A stretch of DNA of 64,000 bases from an uncultured Lachnospiraceae bacterium (GTDB lineage Bacteria > Bacillota > Clostridia > Lachnospirales > Lachnospiraceae). The stretch spans positions 48,135-112,134 of the forward strand of contig CAJURU010000010.1 of assembly GCA_910588845.1 (NCBI GenBank), given 5' to 3'. Below the pieces are notes generated by a model, which had not been told where the DNA came from, did not search any database, and was given only the letters and a program-made list of their open reading frames with translations. Shown in pieces: positions 33,455 through 41,758 of this stretch. The position numbers and the translations under genes are program-made. Position 1 is the stretch's first letter, and the number at the start of each line of letters is the position of its first letter.

Positions 33455-33976
33455 TTATAGTGGTTCCAATATTGTGCCGCAGGCAATTTTGCTCCCGGAA
33501 TTGCCGGAAGGCTGCGAGGTAAAATCGTCTGGTTTGTCATGGACAATGATGGTTCTGCCAATGATGTCGGGAAGCGAAAACCGTTCTGTGTAATACATCA
33601 TCCAAGCAAAGCCCCGATCACCGAACAGCGGCATCATGTCGCCTTTGTGTGCGGGATGCGGACATGAAGCGGGATTAAAATGCTGTCCAGCGTCTGCATA
33701 GGGGTCGCTGCTGTTTCCCGTGCACGAAGTCCCTTCGTGAATATGGAAGCCAAAAATATTATCAGCACAGTTTGTATCGGATGTGGGAAGACCATAGATT
33801 TCGGCGTTGACGAGAACGCCGTCGTATGCCGGATAGAAGCGTACGATACCGGTGATCTCTCCATTTCCAGGATTGCCGGTAATTTCTGCATAGGCGGCAG
33901 GCATACGGTAAAGAGCTGTTTCAAGGAAGAGCAGCCCGGGGTTTTCATAAGCTTTGTTTATATTTGAATGAGACAT
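33455..33976 (-). CDS. sodC: Cu/Zn superoxide dismutase family protein
   Basis: 173 residues. Copper-ligand positions fit His78, His80 (GFHIHEG), His99 (GQHFNP) and His146 (IIVHD). Zinc ligands fit His99, His107, His110 and Asp113 (HPAHKGDM). The disulfide pair fits Cys85 and Cys166. The usual active-site Arg in GNAGxRxACG is Lys163 here (GNSGSKIACG). No signal peptide is seen, although bacterial SodC proteins are normally exported. AGGAGA SD is at a proper distance. In a presumed anaerobe, a cytoplasmic SOD-fold protein with this substitution may have reduced or altered activity; that is inference. Confidence 0.87.
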   Translation of the reverse strand: MSHSNINKAYENPGLLFLETALYRMPAAYAEITGNPGNGEITGIVRFYPAYDGVLVNAEIYGLPTSDTNCADNIFGFHIHEGTSCTGNSSDPYADAGQHFNPASCPHPAHKGDMMPLFGDRGFAWMMYYTERFSLPDIIGRTIIVHDKPDDFTSQPSGNSGSKIACGTILEPL

Positions 33977-34095
33977 GAAAATCTCCTGTATTTATGTTGT
34001 TACTTTTATAGTATTGTGTTCCAGAAAAACGGTGCGTGTATCGTATGTATATAGGAAAATAATTTGTAAGAATGCCTTGCAAACCGCAAATAAAC

Positions 34096-34123
34096 TTGAC
34101 AAAACCGTGCTGTGTGATAGAAT
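34096..34123 (+). promoter_or_regulatory. Promoter of leuS
   Basis: Consensus TTGACA (34096-34101), 16-base spacer, TAGAAT (34118-34123). The leader to the leuS ATG is only about 60 bases, too short for a T-box. Confidence 0.75.
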
Positions 34124-34187
34124 TTTAACAGTATGATTTAGTATATATTTAGGAACCTTTGAAAAATAAAGACCAGGAGGATAAAAA

Positions 34188-36596
34188 ATGGCAGCACCAT
34201 ATAATCACAGAGCATTGGAAGAAAAATGGCAGAAGATTTGGGATGAGGAGAAGGCATTTGCCGCTACGGACGATTATTCCAAACCGAAATATTACGCGTT
34301 GGTAGAGTTCCCGTATCCATCAGGGCAGGGACTTCATGTTGGACATCCGCGTCCTTATACGGCGCTTGATATCGTGGCGAGGAAACGCAGGATGCAGGGG
34401 TATAATGTACTCTATCCTATGGGGTGGGATGCGTTTGGGCTTCCAACGGAGAATTATGCGATTCAGAATAAGATTCATCCCAAGGTGGTGACGGAGAACA
34501 ATGTCAAACGTTTTAAAGGGCAGCTCCATGCGCTTGGCTATTCCTTTGATTGGGACAGGGAGGTCAATACCACAGACCCGGGATATTACCATTGGACACA
34601 ATGGATTTTCCTTAAATTATTCAAAGAAGGACTTGCCTATAAGACCGAAATGCCGATTAACTGGTGTACCTCCTGTAAAGTGGGACTTGCCAACGAGGAA
34701 GTGGTGAACGGCGTCTGCGAGCGCTGCGGCGCGCCGGTGGTCCGCAAGGTCAAGAGCCAGTGGATGTTAAAGATTACGGAATATGCAGATAAGCTCCTAG
34801 AAGGTTTGAATGACGTTGATTATATTGAGCGCGTAAAAGTTTCCCAGCGCAACTGGATTGGCAAGAGCCAGGGCGCGGAAGTGGATTTCCCGATTGCGGG
34901 CAAGGACGAGAAGCTGACGGTCTATACGACAAGACCGGATACGCTGTTTGGCGCAACGTATATGGTTGTCTCCCCGGAGCATCCAATCCTCGATAAATAT
35001 AAAGATGAGATTAAGAACTGGGATGAGATTACAGCCTACCGGGAACAGGCGGCGCGCAAATCGGATTTCGAGCGTTCCGAGCTTGCCAAGGAGAAGACAG
35101 GTGTGGAGATTGACGGGCTAAAAGCGATTGACCCGGTAAACGATAAGGAAATCCCTATCTGGGTATCCGACTATGTATTGATGAGCTATGGAACGGGAGC
35201 GATTATGGCGGTGCCAGCTCATGATACCCGTGACTGGGAGTTTGCCAGGAAGTTCAATCTGCCGATTATCGAAGTTGTGGCAGGCGGAGAGAACGTACAG
35301 GAAGAGGCTTACACAGACGTTGCCACTGGCAAGCTGGTGAATTCCGGCTTTCTCGACGGGCTTGAGGTTGCAGAGGCCAAGAAGAAGATTATCGAATTTT
35401 TAGAGGAAAAAAAGATTGGTAAGGGCAAGACCAATTTTAAACTGAGGGATTGGGTATTTTCCCGCCAGCGTTATTGGGGAGAACCGATTCCGATTGTAAA
35501 TTGCGAGAAGTGCGGTTATGTGGCGCTGCCGGACAGCGAACTGCCCTTACAGCTTCCTGAGGTTGACAGCTATATGCCGACGGATACTGGGGAGTCTCCT
35601 TTGGCGGCGATGACGGATTGGGTGAATACGACATGTCCCTGCTGCGGCGGGCCGGCCAAGCGGGAGACAGACACCATGCCTCAGTGGGCAGGCTCTTCCT
35701 GGTATTTCCTGCGTTATACCGATCCCAAGAACCCGGATGCGCTGGCGAGCAAGGAAGCGCTTGACTACTGGCTTCCGGTAGACTGGTATAACGGCGGCAT
35801 GGAGCATACCACATTACATTTATTGTACTCCCGGTTCTGGCATAAATTCCTCTATGACCAGGGCGTAGTGCCGACATCCGAACCATACCAGAAGCGTACG
35901 TCCCACGGCATGATTCTCGGCGAGAACGGTGAGAAGATGTCGAAGTCCAGAGGAAATGTCGTCAACCCGGACGATATTGTGATGGATTACGGCGCAGATA
36001 CGTTGCGTACGTATGAGATGTTTATTGGGGCCTTTGATTTGAGCGCTTCATGGTCGGAAAACGGCGTCAAAGGCTGCCGCAGATTCTTAGAGCGTGTGTG
36101 GAAATTGCAGGATATTCTGGTGGACGGCGACAGTTACCGTGCAGAATTTGAGACGAAGATGCACCAACTTATTAAGAAGGTAAGCACAGATTATGAGAAT
36201 TTAAAATATAATACGGCAATCGCGGCCATGATGTCTATTCTGAATGATTTCTCCAAGGACGGTAAGATTAACCGTGCAGAATTTGAGACATTTCTGTTGC
36301 TGCTCAATCCGGTTGCACCGCATATCACGGAAGAGATTTGGAGCGTCTGCGGTTACAAAGGCAGGGTATACGAGAATACCTGGCCAGAGTATGATGAAGC
36401 AAAGACCATCGAGAATACCGTGGAAATAGCGGTTCAGGTCAACGGCAAGACAAGAGCGACCGTCGCGATTCCGGTGGACGCAGATAAAGATTCCGCAATT
36501 GCGGCAGGCAAAGAAGCGCTTGGAGCGAAACTGCCCGCAAATATCGTGAAAGAAATCTATGTTCCAGGCAGAATTATCAATCTTGTAGCAAAGTAA
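34188..36596 (+). CDS. leuS: Leucyl-tRNA synthetase
   Basis: Class I synthetase, 802 residues. The HIGH-type motif is HVGH at 50-53. The CP1 editing domain (about 220-415) includes the TTRPDTLFGATYMV stretch. KMSKS is at 583-587. The C-terminal anticodon-binding region ends with the QVNGKTRATVAIP domain. It charges tRNA-Leu and edits mischarged products. SD AGGAGG is present. There is no T-box in its leader, unlike pheST. The amidase gene begins about 125 bases downstream with no terminator visible between. Confidence 0.97.
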   Translation: MAAPYNHRALEEKWQKIWDEEKAFAATDDYSKPKYYALVEFPYPSGQGLHVGHPRPYTALDIVARKRRMQGYNVLYPMGWDAFGLPTENYAIQNKIHPKVVTENNVKRFKGQLHALGYSFDWDREVNTTDPGYYHWTQWIFLKLFKEGLAYKTEMPINWCTSCKVGLANEEVVNGVCERCGAPVVRKVKSQWMLKITEYADKLLEGLNDVDYIERVKVSQRNWIGKSQGAEVDFPIAGKDEKLTVYTTRPDTLFGATYMVVSPEHPILDKYKDEIKNWDEITAYREQAARKSDFERSELAKEKTGVEIDGLKAIDPVNDKEIPIWVSDYVLMSYGTGAIMAVPAHDTRDWEFARKFNLPIIEVVAGGENVQEEAYTDVATGKLVNSGFLDGLEVAEAKKKIIEFLEEKKIGKGKTNFKLRDWVFSRQRYWGEPIPIVNCEKCGYVALPDSELPLQLPEVDSYMPTDTGESPLAAMTDWVNTTCPCCGGPAKRETDTMPQWAGSSWYFLRYTDPKNPDALASKEALDYWLPVDWYNGGMEHTTLHLLYSRFWHKFLYDQGVVPTSEPYQKRTSHGMILGENGEKMSKSRGNVVNPDDIVMDYGADTLRTYEMFIGAFDLSASWSENGVKGCRRFLERVWKLQDILVDGDSYRAEFETKMHQLIKKVSTDYENLKYNTAIAAMMSILNDFSKDGKINRAEFETFLLLLNPVAPHITEEIWSVCGYKGRVYENTWPEYDEAKTIENTVEIAVQVNGKTRATVAIPVDADKDSAIAAGKEALGAKLPANIVKEIYVPGRIINLVAK

Positions 36597-36721
36597 AAAT
36601 TTATGTAAGATGATGCAGAACCCTCATGGAAATGAAAGTTCCCCTCTATCCCTCTATTTTGGAAGGCGAGAATGTTTCTTTTTATGAGGGTCTGAATCGT
36701 TATAGATGCGGAGGTCATGAA

Positions 36722-38398
36722 ATGAAAAAAGGAACATGGGGCAGGGTTGCAGCCCTTTTGTTTAGCGTAGTCCTCTTTCTTTCCTGCGGCTGTGAGGCGG
36801 CGTGGGCAGGAACGATAGTGGATGGGAAAGAGGTTGCTGATAGCGAAGAGGACAGAGAAGACGCGCCGGAGGAAGAACATTTCCTGGTGAAGACGGAACG
36901 CAGGGAAGCTACCTGTGCAGAGGAGGGCAATATCGAATATTGGACTTGTGAGACTTGCGGGAAAATGTTCCTGGATGAAGCAGGAACACAGGAGATTACA
37001 GAAAAGACAGAAATCACCTTGCCGAAGCTTTCCGAACATAAATGGGACGGCGGAAAAGTGACAAAGAAAGCATCCTGTACGAAGGAGGGAACCCTCACCT
37101 ATATCTGTAGTATGTGCAAAATAAGCAAAACAGAGAAAATCCCGGCCGCCGGACATCGTTATCTGGATAAGCTTACCCGGGCAACTACGAAAAAGCAGGG
37201 GAAAATTGTTAAACGCTGCACGGTCTGCGGAAAAGTCAGCAAACAGACAGTCATTTCACGGATTAAGAAGATAACGCTTTCAAGCGTTTCCTATACATAC
37301 AATGGTAAAATGCGCGCTCCGCGGGTAAAAGTTGTGGATGCCAAAGGTAAGAAAATCAGCGCGAAATATTATGTTGTGAAAAATGGCAAAGCGAAGAACG
37401 TCGGAACTCATGCGGTGAAAATTTCTTTTCGCGGCAGGTACAAAGGGAGTGTGACAAGGAAGTTTAAAATTAAGCCTAAAAAAGTATCGAATCTGAAGGT
37501 AGTGCCTGAGAAAAAAGGGTTTACTGTTACATACAAAAGGCAGTCCAAACAATGCAGCGGCTATCAATTGCAATATGCAAAGAACTCTAAATTTTCAGGA
37601 GCCGCACGCATTACGTTGAAACGGGGCGTCTCCAAGAAAACAGTTGAAAACCTGGAGAATTCCACCGTCTATTATGTGAGGATGCGAACGTTTAAGAAGG
37701 TAAAGGAACATGGAAAGGTTAAGACGTATTATTCTGCATGGTCTAAGAAAAAGAAAGTGAGGACCAAGGACGTTAAACTTATCTGTATCGACGCCGGTCA
37801 TCAGCAGAGAGGAGACAGCTCTTTAGAGCCAATCGGACCGGGCGCCTCTTCACAGAAAGCCAAAGTGGCAAGCGGTACCAGCGGCGCAGCAACCAAAAGG
37901 CCGGAGTACCAGTTGACGTTAGAGGTTTCTTTAAAATTGCAGGAAGAGTTGACGCGGCGGGGCTATGACGTTTTAATGGTACGGACAACGCATGACGTCA
38001 ATATTAGCAACAGCGCGCGGGCAGCAATTGCCAACAATGCACGTGCGGACGCGTTTATCCGCATCCATGCAAATAGTTCTACCAATGCGGGCGTAAACGG
38101 CGCTATCACGATCTGTCAGACGCCGGCAAATGCATACTGCGGGGCTTATTACAGCCAGAGCAGACGCCTTTCGGAGCAAATCCTGGCTAATTTTGTGGCG
38201 GCCTGCGGCTGCAAAAATGGGGGTATCTGGGAAACTGATACCATGAGCGGCATTAACTGGTGTACGGTGCCGGTGACAATCCTGGAAATGGGATATATGT
38301 CAAATCCATCCGAGGACAGGCAGATGTCAGACTCAGCATATCAGGCAAGAATGGTGCAGGGGATTGCCAATGGAATGGATGCGTACTTTGCGCAATAA
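36722..38398 (+). CDS. Secreted N-acetylmuramoyl-L-alanine amidase (Amidase_3)
   Basis: 558 residues. A signal peptide (1-29) contains LSCGC, so lipid attachment is possible. It is followed by two cysteine-paired modules of the bacterial surface type (CETCGK..., CSMCK..., CTVCGK, about 60-180), a fibronectin/Ig-like Lys-rich region (about 190-345), and a zinc amidase domain (about 350-558). Zinc residues are seen in IDAGH, PEYQ and RIHAN; the catalytic Glu is in TILEMGYMSN. It cleaves the bond between MurNAc and L-Ala. ATG 36722 is chosen over an open frame from 36626 because of GGAGG 7 bases upstream and the typical signal peptide. Confidence 0.88.
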   Translation: MKKGTWGRVAALLFSVVLFLSCGCEAAWAGTIVDGKEVADSEEDREDAPEEEHFLVKTERREATCAEEGNIEYWTCETCGKMFLDEAGTQEITEKTEITLPKLSEHKWDGGKVTKKASCTKEGTLTYICSMCKISKTEKIPAAGHRYLDKLTRATTKKQGKIVKRCTVCGKVSKQTVISRIKKITLSSVSYTYNGKMRAPRVKVVDAKGKKISAKYYVVKNGKAKNVGTHAVKISFRGRYKGSVTRKFKIKPKKVSNLKVVPEKKGFTVTYKRQSKQCSGYQLQYAKNSKFSGAARITLKRGVSKKTVENLENSTVYYVRMRTFKKVKEHGKVKTYYSAWSKKKKVRTKDVKLICIDAGHQQRGDSSLEPIGPGASSQKAKVASGTSGAATKRPEYQLTLEVSLKLQEELTRRGYDVLMVRTTHDVNISNSARAAIANNARADAFIRIHANSSTNAGVNGAITICQTPANAYCGAYYSQSRRLSEQILANFVAACGCKNGGIWETDTMSGINWCTVPVTILEMGYMSNPSEDRQMSDSAYQARMVQGIANGMDAYFAQ

Positions 38399-38433
38399 GA
38401 GTATTTGCCAAAGAAGCGGAAGCCGCCAATAAA

Positions 38434-38489
38434 CAAAAGGAAGCTGTCGTCTTGACGATGTAGTATCGTTAAGCGGCAGTTTCCTTTGC
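38434..38489. terminator. Bidirectional terminator between amidase and small minus-strand genes
   Basis: An AAAGGAAGCTGTCG arm near 38437-38450 pairs with CGGCAGTTTCCTTT near 38474-38487, with an inner GACGAT/ATCGTT stem, between convergent genes. Confidence 0.75.
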
Positions 38490-38596
38490 TTTTGCAGGCA
38501 ATGAGTTCAAACGTCAATACCGTTTATTTGGCATGGTATAAAATGGAACGCAGTTCTCAAAAGGAGTGCGGACAATCAGCCGCACTACCGATGGTA

Positions 38597-38881
38597 TCAT
38601 TTCCTCATACCCTTCATCATCTGCATCATAAGTTCCACTTTCTGTCGTTCCTGAGGCGGAAGATTTTGTTTTAAGACTTCGATAATAAGGTCCCGCTCCC
38701 CTGAAGAAAAATTTATGCCTTCTTTGCTGGCGCGTTCAGAGGCATTTTTCAGGGAAGACGCCATGTCTCCCGGCGCGGAAGCGGAGGGAGAGGTGCTTTG
38801 AGCCAGGTTCATCAATAGTTGAAGTTTTTCAGGAGATATATTCTGAAGTTGTGGGTTGTTCAATAAATCCTGTGGGTTCAT
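38597..38881 (-). CDS. Small Met/Gln-rich helical protein, function unknown
   Basis: 94 residues starting MNPQDLLNNPQLQNISPEKL. The C terminus is helical and rich in Met and Gln (NLPPQERQKVELMMQMMKGMRK). It is soluble, with no signal or known motif. The ATG at 38881 (complement) has AAAGGAA upstream and is preferred to an in-frame ATG 20 codons earlier that lacks an SD. It lies about 90 bases downstream of another small gene on the same strand, and the two probably share a transcript. I do not recognise the family. Confidence 0.75.
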   Translation of the reverse strand: MNPQDLLNNPQLQNISPEKLQLLMNLAQSTSPSASAPGDMASSLKNASERASKEGINFSSGERDLIIEVLKQNLPPQERQKVELMMQMMKGMRK

Positions 38882-38974
38882 ATATTTCCTTTCTTTGCTT
38901 ATATTTGGTCTGGGATTAGGAGTTCCAGCGGGCTTGCCCATGTTGTACTGTAGATGGCTAAAACAGGGCGCGGC

Positions 38975-39289
38975 CTAAGTAAATAAGGTCTCGTAAGTAG
39001 AGAACATCTGAAAGAAGGTCATAAAATTGTCTACCATTTCCTTTTCCGCATCCGTACAGTACTCCCGTATTGCATTTAACATTTGAAAGGGACCGATTTC
39101 TTCGCGTTCTTCTTCCGAGCACATGCGCAGGTTATTTCCCGGTGTGTGAAAGAGAGCGATGGTGCGCTGTAGTTCCATAAATTTAACCATCATTGCCATC
39201 GTGCTCTGCCGGGAATTGTCCAGATAGGGCAGAGCAGCTTTGATCATATCTAAGTGCCGGTCTTGAATCAGTGCGTCAATGGATTCCAT
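38975..39289 (-). CDS. Small acidic helical protein, function unknown
   Basis: 104 residues, predicted all-helical, starting MESIDALIQDRHLDMIKAAL and rich in Met and Phe toward the end. There is no signal peptide. SD AAGGGGG precedes the ATG. It is the first gene of a two-gene minus-strand unit with the 94-residue protein. The small size and shared Met-rich helical character suggest a functional pair, but this is inference and no function is proposed. Confidence 0.75.
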   Translation of the reverse strand: MESIDALIQDRHLDMIKAALPYLDNSRQSTMAMMVKFMELQRTIALFHTPGNNLRMCSEEEREEIGPFQMLNAIREYCTDAEKEMVDNFMTFFQMFSTYETLFT

Positions 39290-39358
39290 TGCATCCCCCT
39301 TTTTGTTTTAATCTATGTCTTGGAAGCAAAGATTATGACAAAGCATATATATATTACT

Positions 39359-39506
39359 AAGGCGGTTAAATATTGATGTTTTTGCTTGCCTAAATTTTTA
39401 TCTGCTACGTTGTCATCAATCGCTGTAGCACTCGCTACAGCTCAATCTTCCGCCTTGCAGATAGAAACTTATTCTGCGCAAAATTCATTCGACATTTAAC
39501 CGCCTT
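39359..39506. mobile_element. 148-bp palindromic (MITE/REP-like) element
   Basis: The ends are AAGGCGGTTAAAT and ATTTAACCGCCTT, a perfect 13-bp terminal inverted repeat. Inner nested pairs include ATCTGC/GCAGAT and a TGTAGC-ACTC-GCTACA hairpin. There is no ORF and no direct repeat that I can confirm as target duplication. It lies in a gene-poor gap between a minus-strand and a plus-strand small gene. Confidence 0.75.
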
Positions 39507-39634
39507 GGCAATAATAATGAGCGCAGGTTTGAAGTTTGCGCGTTTACGTCAGGCAAATGATGACGGAACACCGAAAAATATGGGTTTGTAAAATTAATGG
39601 CTTAAAGTTATGTGTGAAATATAGGAGGTAAATC

Positions 39635-39799
39635 GTGGGAAAATTAGTGATAGACGGCAATTGTGTATATGAAATAGATGAGGAATGCATACGCAGGAAG
39701 GAGAATCAGGAGAAAGGACAAAGGGAAATGGACAAAAGGCGCGGCCGGCCGGCGTCCCCTGAGAGAGAAAGTTATTCGAGAAACTGGATGGGGGTTTGA
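39635..39799 (+). CDS. 54-residue small protein (GTG start), function unknown
   Basis: A GTG at 39635 preceded by AGGAGG with a 6-base spacer opens 54 codons. The peptide begins with M(V)GKLVIDGNCVYEIDEEC and continues into a very charged, basic tail (RRKENQEKGQ..., KRRGRPASPERES). The N-terminal half looks like a short beta-hairpin module; the tail is probably disordered. It is followed by a palindrome and a strong terminator. No family is claimed. Confidence 0.6.
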   Translation: MGKLVIDGNCVYEIDEECIRRKENQEKGQREMDKRRGRPASPERESYSRNWMGV

Positions 39800-39800
39800 T

Positions 39801-39850
39801 AAGGAAAAAGGCGGGTTTCACGCTTTCGCGTGACAATGCCTTCCCTATAA
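39801..39850. repeat. Palindromic repeat related to the pheS-leader element
   Basis: AAGGAAAAAGGC (39801-39812), then TCACGC-TTTC-GCGTGA (39818-39833), then AATGCCTTCCCTATAA. The right half matches the sequence at 16802-16833 (TCACGC, GCGTGA, then TCTTCCTATAA) at roughly 80 percent by eye. Confidence 0.65.
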
Positions 39851-39887
39851 AAATTGAGAGCCGGCAAAGCCGGCTCCCAATTTTTAT
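39847..39887. terminator. Bidirectional terminator between 54-residue gene and Cys-rich gene
   Basis: ATAAAAATTGAGAGCCGGC (39847-39865) pairs with GCCGGCTCCCAATTTTTAT (39869-39887) around an AAA loop, with A- and T-tracts on both sides. Confidence 0.88.
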
Positions 39888-39932
39888 CAGAGGAACATAA
39901 TTTGCATTTCCTATGATGGAAAACAATTGCAA

Positions 39933-40190
39933 TTAGCAGAAGGAATTGCCGCAGCCGTTGCCACAGCCATTGCCACAGCCATTGCCGCCCCATCCGCCGC
40001 AGCAGAAGAGCAATAAGATAATCCACAGGCAGCTGTTGTTGCCGCAGCCATCGCCGCCGCCGAAGAATCCGCCGTTGCATCCGCCGCCGCAGCAGCAAAG
40101 CAGGATGATGATCCAGATAATAGAACTGCATCCTCCATTGTTATTGGCTTCGCATCCACATCCACAGTTTGTAGCAGCTAAATCACTCAT
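39933..40190 (-). CDS. Cys/Gly-rich small protein (chorion-class-like)
   Basis: 85 residues with 16 Cys and many Gly. Two short hydrophobic segments (24-31 IIWIIILL and 55-62 LWIILLLF) each end in a Cys cluster (CCC, CC), and GCGN repeats form the tail. It resembles proteins annotated as chorion-class high-cysteine in Lachnospiraceae. GGAGG SD is present. A surface, spore or metal-binding role can be imagined but nothing in the sequence proves one. The repeat-rich, low-complexity coding DNA produces several false open frames on both strands here. Confidence 0.75.
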   Translation of the reverse strand: MSDLAATNCGCGCEANNNGGCSSIIWIIILLCCCGGGCNGGFFGGGDGCGNNSCLWIILLLFCCGGWGGNGCGNGCGNGCGNSFC

Positions 40191-40271
40191 AATCTAATCC
40201 TCCATAATTTTTATTACACTGTATCATATGTAAGCAGCTTGTATGTGTTTCACACAGACTTGAAAAAAATT

Positions 40272-40300
40272 TTGTAAAATTACCTACAGTCTGTTATAAT
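40272..40300 (+). promoter_or_regulatory. Promoter of the receiver/V-ATPase operon
   Basis: TTGTAA (40272-40277), 17-base spacer, consensus TATAAT (40295-40300). It is the only strong promoter-like site I see ahead of the ATPase genes. Confidence 0.78.
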
Positions 40301-40364
40301 ATAAGGCAAGTGGGAAGTAGAAAAAGATGTCAGGTACTTGGACGTTCCGAAAAGGAGGCGGGTT

Positions 40365-41402
40365 ATGGAGACGATTGTTTTTGTGGACAACGATAGCAAA
40401 TGGACTGCCAACTATAAACGGATGCTGACGCCTTTTCAGGAAGAGTGGAATTGTGTTTATTTCCAGCATCCCGAAGATGCTATGGAATATATGTCATCAC
40501 ATCCAACTGAGGTGTTAGTATGTGAACTGGATATGCCTGTAATGTCCGGGAGAGAACTTTTTGAGATGGTGGATATGCTGTCTCCCGCAACGGTGAAGAT
40601 TGGCATCACACAGGTGCGGGATGTAGCATATTCACTGGAAACGCTCAATCAGATTAAGATTTTCAAGCTGATTCTGAAACCATTTTTTGTAGCGGAAGAT
40701 ATCATATTTCCAATTCGTGAAGCTTTAAGGCGCTATAAGGAGAATTTGTGGCATGAGGGGACCATCCAAAAGGCCGAGAAAAAGTTGCAGGAACTCAATC
40801 AGGAGATGGAGGAGCTGCATAAGAAAGTAGATAGCAAGAAACAGGGACATGATAGAATTCTTGATGGAATGCTGGGTATACTTGAGGCCAACCTGAGTTA
40901 TCCGGTGGCAGATTTTGATGTTGAGAGGAAAGAGCTTGTCAAGGATTTTTGCGCAGAGCTTATGCAGGAGTTCTTTCAGTACTTTATGTATGAGAAAAAG
41001 AATCTCATTTTCTATCTCAGCTACCTGAAGAATAAGTTTCATCATCCAGGGAAGTCCCAGGTATTTGGCATTAGAAATAAGTTTGACGGAAAAGTTCCGG
41101 TGTCAGTGATGAGCCGGATTGCCTATGTGACATTTCTGGTTGGTTACTTGTGCGAACAATGTCTGGAGAGATATCATATTGAGAACATGCTTGAGGCAGA
41201 AGAGGATATGTATATATTGCACATATGGTATGGCTGGGGAACAGAGACTTATGGCGCCAAAGTAGAGCCGGAGGTACAGAAGCTGTTTAGGCGTACGATT
41301 AGGGAACTTTTGCGCGCACTGTCGGACCGTATGGCAGAGAAATCAGAGAACAAGATATATGCGCTTAAGTTGTACTTTAAAAGGGAGGGGGAACGGCAGT
41401 GA
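40365..41402 (+). CDS. Receiver-domain protein with unrecognised C-terminal domain, first gene of V-ATPase operon
   Basis: 345 residues. The N-terminal receiver (about 1-120) has the acidic pocket FVDND, the phospho-acceptor Asp in CELDMPVMSG and Lys in LILKPF. A coiled coil (about 130-165) follows, then a roughly 180-residue helical domain that I do not recognise; it shows no HD, GGDEF or DNA-binding signature. AAAGGAGG decides the ATG at 40365. The TGA stop overlaps the GTG start of the next ATPase gene (GTGA), so it is translationally coupled to the operon. A role in assembling or regulating the ATPase is inferred from this context only. Confidence 0.8.
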   Translation: METIVFVDNDSKWTANYKRMLTPFQEEWNCVYFQHPEDAMEYMSSHPTEVLVCELDMPVMSGRELFEMVDMLSPATVKIGITQVRDVAYSLETLNQIKIFKLILKPFFVAEDIIFPIREALRRYKENLWHEGTIQKAEKKLQELNQEMEELHKKVDSKKQGHDRILDGMLGILEANLSYPVADFDVERKELVKDFCAELMQEFFQYFMYEKKNLIFYLSYLKNKFHHPGKSQVFGIRNKFDGKVPVSVMSRIAYVTFLVGYLCEQCLERYHIENMLEAEEDMYILHIWYGWGTETYGAKVEPEVQKLFRRTIRELLRALSDRMAEKSENKIYALKLYFKREGERQ

Positions 41403-41710
41403 ATCAGGTCATCAAGGAATTGTATGACATGGAGGCCCAGGCTGGGAAGATTATGGAGAATGCCGGCCTCTCCAAACAGAAATTACAGGAACAGAAAAAG
41501 CGTCAGATGGAGGATATCAATATTGGTATTGCAGCAGAGCTGGAAGGAAGGATGAGCATTTTGCGGGCACAGTTGGAGGAACAGGCAAAAGAGGATATCC
41601 GCCAGCTTGTGGAGCAGAACCGCCAGCAGATAGATTTGCTTGATGCAGAATATCGGGATAACCTTACGACTTATGCGCAAGAAATCGTCAGGAAAATCAC
41701 AGAGATATAA
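41399..41710 (+). CDS. ntpF: V-type ATPase peripheral-stalk subunit G/H-like
   Basis: 103 residues, one long charged coiled coil (about 10-95) with no domain beyond it. This is typical of the G/H (NtpF) stalk subunit that dimerises with subunit E. GTG start overlaps the upstream stop. It is assigned by size, coil and position at the head of the ATPase genes, because sequence conservation in this family is low. Confidence 0.75.
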   Translation: MNQVIKELYDMEAQAGKIMENAGLSKQKLQEQKKRQMEDINIGIAAELEGRMSILRAQLEEQAKEDIRQLVEQNRQQIDLLDAEYRDNLTTYAQEIVRKITEI

Positions 41711-41758
41711 CGGCACAGGCAACAGCAGAGAATGCAGGAAAATACAGAGGTGCAGCTT

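Noticed and set aside
34124..34187. T-box leader for leuS
   Set aside because: Only about 60 bases lie between promoter and start, and no GGTGGTACCGCG core or terminator is present.
39946..40197. Pro/Gln-rich plus-strand frame opposite the Cys-rich gene
   Set aside because: It is the complement of Gly/Cys codon runs, lacks an SD and reads low-complexity Pro/Gln.
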